Below are positions 9,913-14,717 of a stretch of DNA of 14,717 bases, one piece after another. The first letter of the stretch is position 1; each line of letters opens with the position of its first letter. A model generated the notes under the pieces. The model had not been told where the DNA came from. It saw only the letters and a list, made by a program, of their open reading frames with translations, and did no database searches. Origin of the DNA: Paraglomus occultum (lineage: Eukaryota; Glomeromycota; Glomeromycetes; Paraglomerales; Paraglomeraceae); NCBI GenBank assembly GCA_910592205.1, contig CAJVPJ010000907.1, positions 1-14,717 on the forward strand. The letters are read 5' to 3'. The position numbers were made by a program, and so were the translations under genes.

Positions 9913-10662
9913 GGTTTTCTCTGATACATAAAATTATTAACATGTGTGACAATTAGTAATTCCTCCTCAGCGAATATTATCATTTGCCCGACAATTATAA
10001 CTTCGAGAAATAGTGTTGGTGATGTTAGGACGCCTCCTCATCAGTATCGCTCTTTAATCCGACATGGACATACTCCTTCAACACTTGTACGATTCTTCAT
10101 TTAACAATATTGGACCTTGACCACTTCAGTCGTAACTAACTAAAATTAATTCTCACAAAATACAGTATAATTTTATAAACCCGTTGAATCCTACGGACTA
10201 TCGAAATTAGGCTAAGTTATAGTAGACGCATAGCTACAATAATGACGTAATAGTAACTAACATCTGATTAGTTAGACTGACTGATCAAACCGTGAGTATA
10301 ATCAAAGCCAGAAATGTGGTCACTAAGCTTATTAGCGAATAAAAAGGAGTAACCAAGCCTCATTGAAAAAACTAAATAACCAAAGTGAACATGATGATGC
10401 TTCGGTGCAAAGAGGCGTTTAACGCACCACATATTGTTGATTACTATATCGGTTTCCGCACTTATACACTAGTCCAAATTAGTCTATTTGTGTAAGAGTT
10501 AACAATAATGATAATCGACGATCATAAAATGCTATTGTAAATTTCCCACAAGTTCTTTTAGCTATTATGTCCTAACAAAATGTTCAAGAAACCAGGAAAG
10601 TGAGTCTACCAACATTGACTAGACAACTGTCAGTAAGATACTAAGTAAAAAAGAGCGGCATT
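9913..10662. other. Intergenic region upstream of the TPR gene
   Basis: About 750 nt, AT-rich, with no ORF of note. It should contain the promoter of the TPR gene, but no clear TATA or CCAAT element is placed well enough to call. An in-frame TAA at 10642-10644 limits upstream extension of the TPR frame. Confidence 0.6.
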
Positions 10663-12135
10663 ATGAAAGGTGTGTCAAAGATCACTTTTAAACGTCGTCG
10701 AGCTGAAGCATGGATATTAAGCAGAAGAGGATATGTCTACAGTAGGCTTAAGAATTACGACAAGGCATTGAACGATTTCAAAAAAGTGATAGAGATTGAA
10801 CCAAAAAATGCTTGTATTTTTAGAGCGAGAGGTACTATTTATTGCAAGTTAAAACAGTATGCCAATGCATCGAGCGATTTCAACAAATTATTAGAGATTG
10901 AACCGAATGATGTTTGGGCGCTGAGAAAACGGGGAGAAGTCTATCGTTTGCTTCATTATTATGATAAAGCGCTAGAAGATTTCAACAGATCATTAGAGAT
11001 TGAACCCAATCATGCATGGACATTGAGCCGAAGAGGAGATGTTTGTTACAATCTTGACAAGTATGATGAAGCGTTGAGGAATTTCAATAGCGCATTGAGC
11101 ATCGAACCAAACCAAATATGGGCTCTGACAAAAAGGGGACATCTATTTTACTGGCTGGACCGACATGAGGAGGCGTTAGATGATCTTACAAAGTCGTTGA
11201 AAGCCGAACCCGATAATGCTTGGGTACTCCGAACAAGAGGAGCCGCCTATTTTCTCAACAAGCAGGACAGAGCTGCTCTAGCGGATTTCAGTAAATCACT
11301 GCTCATTGAACCTGATCATGCATGGACACTAAGTAAAAGAGGAGAAGTCTACTCTGCGCTTAAGCAGTACGGTAATGCCATAAACGATTTCAACAGATCG
11401 TTGGAGCTTGAACCTAACGATGTGTTTACATGGAGCCGGAGGGGAGAAGTTTATTATATACGTAAAAATTATACCAACGCGTTGAACGATTTCAGCAAAG
11501 CATTGGAGATTGAACCAAACGACGCATGCACATGGAAGAAAAGGGGAGATGTTTATTACATTCTTAAACAATACGAGAACGCATTGTATGACTATAACAG
11601 ATCTTTGACGCTTGAACCAGATAATGCTCAAACGTTGGAACGAAGAGGGAAAGTCAATCATCTGCTTTGGAGAAATTCTAATGCGATTCGCGATTACACC
11701 AAATTATTAGATATAAATCCAAACGACACGATGGCATTAAAGTGCAGGGCCAACATCTATTATCGAATGAAGAAAGACCGAGATACGCTGCACGATCTTA
11801 ATGAATGTCTGTCCATTGAACCAGCTGATGCTCAGGCGTTGAAATACAGGGGATCCGTTTATTACCGGCTCAAGCAGTATGATGACGCGCTGAGCGATCT
11901 CAATATATCATTAGAGTTAAAACCTGATTCTGAAGGAGCGCATATGATAAGAGGAAATATTTACTACAGCCTCAAACAATACGACAAAGCATTGAGTGAT
12001 TTCAATAAATCGTTGTGTCTTAATCCAAGTAACGTATCCGTGCTGAGAAGAAGGGGGGATGTTTATAACAAACTTGGGCAATTTGACAACGCGGTGAAGG
12101 ATTACATTAATGCCAAGTACGCTGCTATCTCTTGA
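10663..12135 (+). CDS. Protein of 14 tandem TPR units, 490 residues, no other domain
   Basis: TPR proteins are helical scaffolds that bind partner proteins, and no enzyme domain is present. After a 15-residue basic start (MKGVSKITFKRRRAE), residues 16-490 are 13 units of exactly 34 residues plus a last one of 33, with no gap or insertion. Each unit follows the canonical TPR positions: Gly 8, Tyr 11, Ala 20, Phe/Leu 24 and Pro 32, typically RRGEVYYxLKQYxxALxDF then NRSLEIEPND. Units 10, 11 and 14 diverge most. No signal peptide or membrane segment is seen. The gene has no intron. The ATG at 10663 is the first after an in-frame TAA at 10642. Similar arrays occur in many fungi and bacteria, and in Glomeromycotina they are often attached to kinases, but no kinase frame joins here. 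Partners are unknown. Confidence 0.93.
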   Translation: MKGVSKITFKRRRAEAWILSRRGYVYSRLKNYDKALNDFKKVIEIEPKNACIFRARGTIYCKLKQYANASSDFNKLLEIEPNDVWALRKRGEVYRLLHYYDKALEDFNRSLEIEPNHAWTLSRRGDVCYNLDKYDEALRNFNSALSIEPNQIWALTKRGHLFYWLDRHEEALDDLTKSLKAEPDNAWVLRTRGAAYFLNKQDRAALADFSKSLLIEPDHAWTLSKRGEVYSALKQYGNAINDFNRSLELEPNDVFTWSRRGEVYYIRKNYTNALNDFSKALEIEPNDACTWKKRGDVYYILKQYENALYDYNRSLTLEPDNAQTLERRGKVNHLLWRNSNAIRDYTKLLDINPNDTMALKCRANIYYRMKKDRDTLHDLNECLSIEPADAQALKYRGSVYYRLKQYDDALSDLNISLELKPDSEGAHMIRGNIYYSLKQYDKALSDFNKSLCLNPSNVSVLRRRGDVYNKLGQFDNAVKDYINAKYAAIS

Positions 12136-13166
12136 TACACACGACGTACGTTTTCCATAAACATTTTCCTTTGTTTTTGGTTTCGTACACCCCGACCGTT
12201 TTTATAACAGTTCATGACTTTTCCCCGGCTTCCCCTCCCAAAGGGCTTTTTTTCGTATATTATGGCTCTGTTATTTGATGGTACTATTATATGTAGTATA
12301 GGTATTAATAAAAACATTTTTGTTGGTCCCATATACCCTGCTCTTCTCTTCATTTCCCTACTTGATAGTTTATCTGACCGATTAATACCTACCCAACACG
12401 CTAACTGCATAGAAAAATTGAATAAACGGAAGCAAGGATTTTGAGTTGTTTGTCGTTTGCAGTTTTTTGCAGGATATGTTGTTTCGATATCGATGCTGGA
12501 ATGCCTTTATAATTTAATTTCCAAGTTAAATATAAGTGCGAGTTGTGTTATTATATAATGAGCTCATCAGGTGCCTTGAATACGTTACTACAAATATGAA
12601 ACAGTTGATTCGTCGATCAAACAGACAGCGGTTATTTGTTTATGTTTCTAACTTTCGTTTCTTTCCGGGTTCATCATAATTTGGCGCTAACGTTCGTTTA
12701 GTACTTTGTATTCGCTCTTCTTAATAAATCTCATAAGTAATTTCTTCTTGATCTGGATATTACTGGAGAGTTTGGGTGATTTTAAAATGTATGGAGCAAC
12801 TTTTCTCCTTGCTCTTTTTTTAGAATAATGTAAACTAGTTTCGTATTTATATTTTTTATATAGAGGTGGGCTTATATAAATTATATTAGTATTATAATAA
12901 TGCAACTAAACATTATTACCAATTCAGACATGGGCCACGGTTGGGCCATTAATACTAATTGAAGTTTAAAAAGTCAGACACCAGCCAATTTTCCTGCCAC
13001 AGCAGCCTCTCATATGTTATTTTCTATTACACGTGTTTTATGTTCGTTCAAAGGCTCTGAATATAGCAAACAGTTCAATTATGTGTCTATCGCTATGTCA
13101 CCTGATTTTGGATTATCATCAGTTGACGATGAATTATTTATTAATTTCTGCGGTAGTAGGAACTAG
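12136..13166. other. Intergenic, AT-rich, no gene supported
   Basis: Frames at 12214-12444 (+), 12410-12102 (-) and 12905-12687 (-) are open, but their composition is unconvincing and they overlap each other or the end of the TPR gene. A 19-codon - frame at about 13130-13075 (NSSSTDDNPKSGDIAIDT, then stop) looks like a protein tail and may belong to the broken reading frame just upstream on that strand. Confidence 0.5.
12307..12312 (+). terminator. Candidate poly(A) signal AATAAA of the TPR gene
   Basis: AATAAA about 170 nt after the stop, with a second copy at 12421-12426. Support is positional only in AT-rich DNA. Confidence 0.3.
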
Positions 13167-13796
13167 TTAAAAGCGACCGACCTTTCTCGACTTGCAAAGC
13201 TCAGCATTTATGTTCGGAGCTTGAATGCTCAAATTCACATATTGAGTTTTAACTTTCTCTTTATTGATAATACTATTGTTGAAATAAAATCCAACGTAAC
13301 AGGTAAATAATACTGCATAACGTCCCTGATCGACATCGATTACATTTGAAACATCTACATCGTTAGATTTAAAACTTTGTTAGATTACTGCAAGCAATCC
13401 ATTCTTGAAACTGACAAGTTCGAATGAAAGGACAATAATGTAAATCATCTGCTCAACTTTCTTGATAGGGACAACAAATTCTGCAATACCAGTTTTTCAT
13501 AATATACTATTTTAGTTTTTAGAAAAATTTTTTATTCAAATAATTTCCCATTTTACCTTAATCATAGAAAAATTTCCCAGTATCCAAGAGCTAAAAGCCT
13601 GGTATTTAGCAACAAAAAATTATCTACAGCACCAGTTGTAATTCCTGAAATTGTGAACAAAATTATCAAATAAAACATTTTTACTTTCTGAATTATTAAT
13701 ATTAATACTGTCTTTGATTAATCCAACTAATACTAAATAATTATTACAATATTTTGATATTAAAGTTTGATGTATTATCCAATAGTAGCTCGTCAT
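13167..13796 (-). pseudogene. Broken coding stretch of unknown family
   Basis: One - strand frame carries three open pieces. The first starts with an ATG at 13796 and gives 58 residues (including LVLVGLIKDSININNSESKN) to a TAA at 13622-13620, then 27 more codons. After a stop-rich gap (about 13538-13497) come 38 codons (KTGIAEFVVPIKKVEQM...), one TAA at 13382-13380, and 70 codons (including DVSNVIDVDQGRYAVLFTCY) ending at 13169-13167. Five stops over about 210 codons is low for DNA this AT-rich. The gap has a GTAAAA donor and a TATTGCAG acceptor, but the phases do not match, so a decayed gene is likelier than a clean intron. I recognise no domain. Confidence 0.3.
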
Positions 13797-13837
13797 GTTA
13801 TCAAATTATTATACTAATACTGTAAAATGCGAACAAG

Positions 13838-14320
13838 CTAATTTAGTCGCTGTAACAAGTGTATTAACAAAAGATAGTAAGTATTATAATTTAAATACGT
13901 TGCAACACTATTGCAACGAGAAGCTGATTCTTTGACATCTTGAGATAAAAGTTGGTTAATAATATTAGTATGATTATTAACATCAGTGTCAATTACTATT
14001 ATACAAGTTCGGTAGTCGTAGCAACGGTAGTTAGTAACAATAGTAATATTTGTACTAAGTGTATTGGTATTACAGGGATAGGCTGCCCAGTAACCTCTTA
14101 CTATTAAATGATTTGCATCAATATAGACTTGCTCATAGTAATAAGAGTGACTGGCACATATGTGTCGAACTTGTACAATAACATGTATATAACACACTCA
14201 ATTTTTAGTTTGGCAACAATTTCAGTCAATATGAAAATAGCCTCGAGTGAGATTGCGTGGATAACGTGTATCCTGATAGTAAGCAACAACAAGACGTGTG
14301 ACTAGAACCAAATTTGTATT
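13838..14320 (-). pseudogene. Broken coding stretch, Cys/Tyr/Asn-rich, unknown family
   Basis: A - strand frame runs from 14320 to the TAG at 13840-13838, about 160 codons with only two TGA stops (14224-14222 and 14200-14198). The largest open piece is 119 codons from 14197. Pieces such as LVVAYYQDTRYPRNLTRGY, HLIVRGYWAAYPCNTNTL and NYRCYDYRTCIIVIDTDVN look like real protein, with spaced cysteines and N-x-S/T sites (NLT, NIT) that would suit a secreted or surface domain. No complete signal peptide or membrane segment can be placed. It lies just upstream, on the same strand, of the other broken stretch but in a different frame, so the two may be parts of one decayed or multi-exon gene. Confidence 0.32.
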
Positions 14321-14323
14321 CTA

Positions 14324-14717
14324 ATAAAACTAAAAACATGTTTTAAGCAAAAAGGCGTAAGTATTTTTAATTTCGATTACAAACTTTATTAATTCACAGT
14401 TATTGATTTTGTACTAAAATTTTACTTTTACAGTTTTTCGAATAACTGGCATATAATGCACGTCATAAAAAAAAATAAATAAATGGTTATCGAAATAATA
14501 CAGTAAATGAAAATGCTTATGTTAGTAAAGCGAAACCATTTCATGTATTCGTGCTATCCCGCGTTGCTTTTCTTTTTCTCGAAAGGAAAAAAATACAGCA
14601 TAACGCTTCGCTTACTGAGAAAAGTTGTGGCGGATGACAATAAGATTTTAACCGACAAGATAATAATTCCATATTCAATCATAAAATTAGTTTAAATTAA
14701 AATTTCTTTTTGCGTTT
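14324..14717. other. AT-rich end of window, nothing recognised
   Basis: One + frame of 62 codons (14507-14695) is open but has the composition expected of chance in AT-rich DNA. No repeat or motif stands out. Confidence 0.5.

Noticed and set aside
10582-10645. Possible short upstream exon for the TPR gene (ATGTTCAAGAAACCAGGAAA followed by GTGAGT)
   Set aside because: No acceptor in the short following stretch joins it in frame with the TPR reading frame, and the ATG at 10663 is sufficient.
11329-11661. 110-codon - strand open frame
   Set aside because: Antisense shadow of the periodic TPR gene; its own apparent periodicity comes from the 102-nt repeat.
12102-12444. Opposed open frames just after the TPR gene
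   Set aside because: They overlap each other and the TPR stop region, and composition on both strands is unconvincing.

Overview
The window looks like a visibly AT-rich fungal nuclear segment. Coding genes have short GT-AG introns, are widely spaced and show no operon logic. The kinase uses the form common in arbuscular mycorrhizal fungi (Glomeromycotina): HxDLHxxN catalytic loop, DLGLS in place of DFG, and a PLSRLEKESKYSS-type tail. With a whole-protein TPR array nearby, this makes a Glomeromycotina origin my best guess. It is inference from protein style, not a database match.

Layout. (1) Positions 1-1457, + strand: 3' part of a protein kinase gene cut by the left edge. I rebuild it as three exons (<1-147, 223-546, 615-1457). 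It encodes a degenerate kinase N-lobe followed by a complete kinase domain. (2) 1458-3244: convergent intergenic DNA with a putative G-quadruplex and two hairpins. (3) 6462-3245, - strand: two-exon gene for a 1042-residue Rab GTPase-activating protein of the Gyp5/EVI5 type (Ser/Lys-rich N-terminus, TBC domain with both catalytic fingers, C-terminal coiled coils). (4) 6463-10662: about 4.2 kb between divergent genes. It is not empty: 9180-8366 (- strand) reads like a decayed superfamily 2 helicase, and 9492-9912 (+ strand) holds an unrecognised, possibly frameshifted coding stretch. (5) 10663-12135, + strand: intronless gene for a 490-residue protein made of 14 gapless TPR units. (6) 12136-14717: very AT-rich DNA with two adjacent broken coding stretches on the - strand (14320-13838 and 13796-13167), which I cannot assign.

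No pathway links the genes directly. The kinase and TPR protein belong to types that are often expanded in these fungi and tied to signalling and protein interaction, and the TBC protein is a conserved membrane-traffic gene. The most notable observation is in the kinase gene. The degenerate N-lobe and the intact kinase each carry a short phase-0 intron at the equivalent place just after the helix-C glutamate position, which suggests duplication within one gene followed by loss of function of the first copy. No tRNA, rRNA, CRISPR array or intact transposon was seen.
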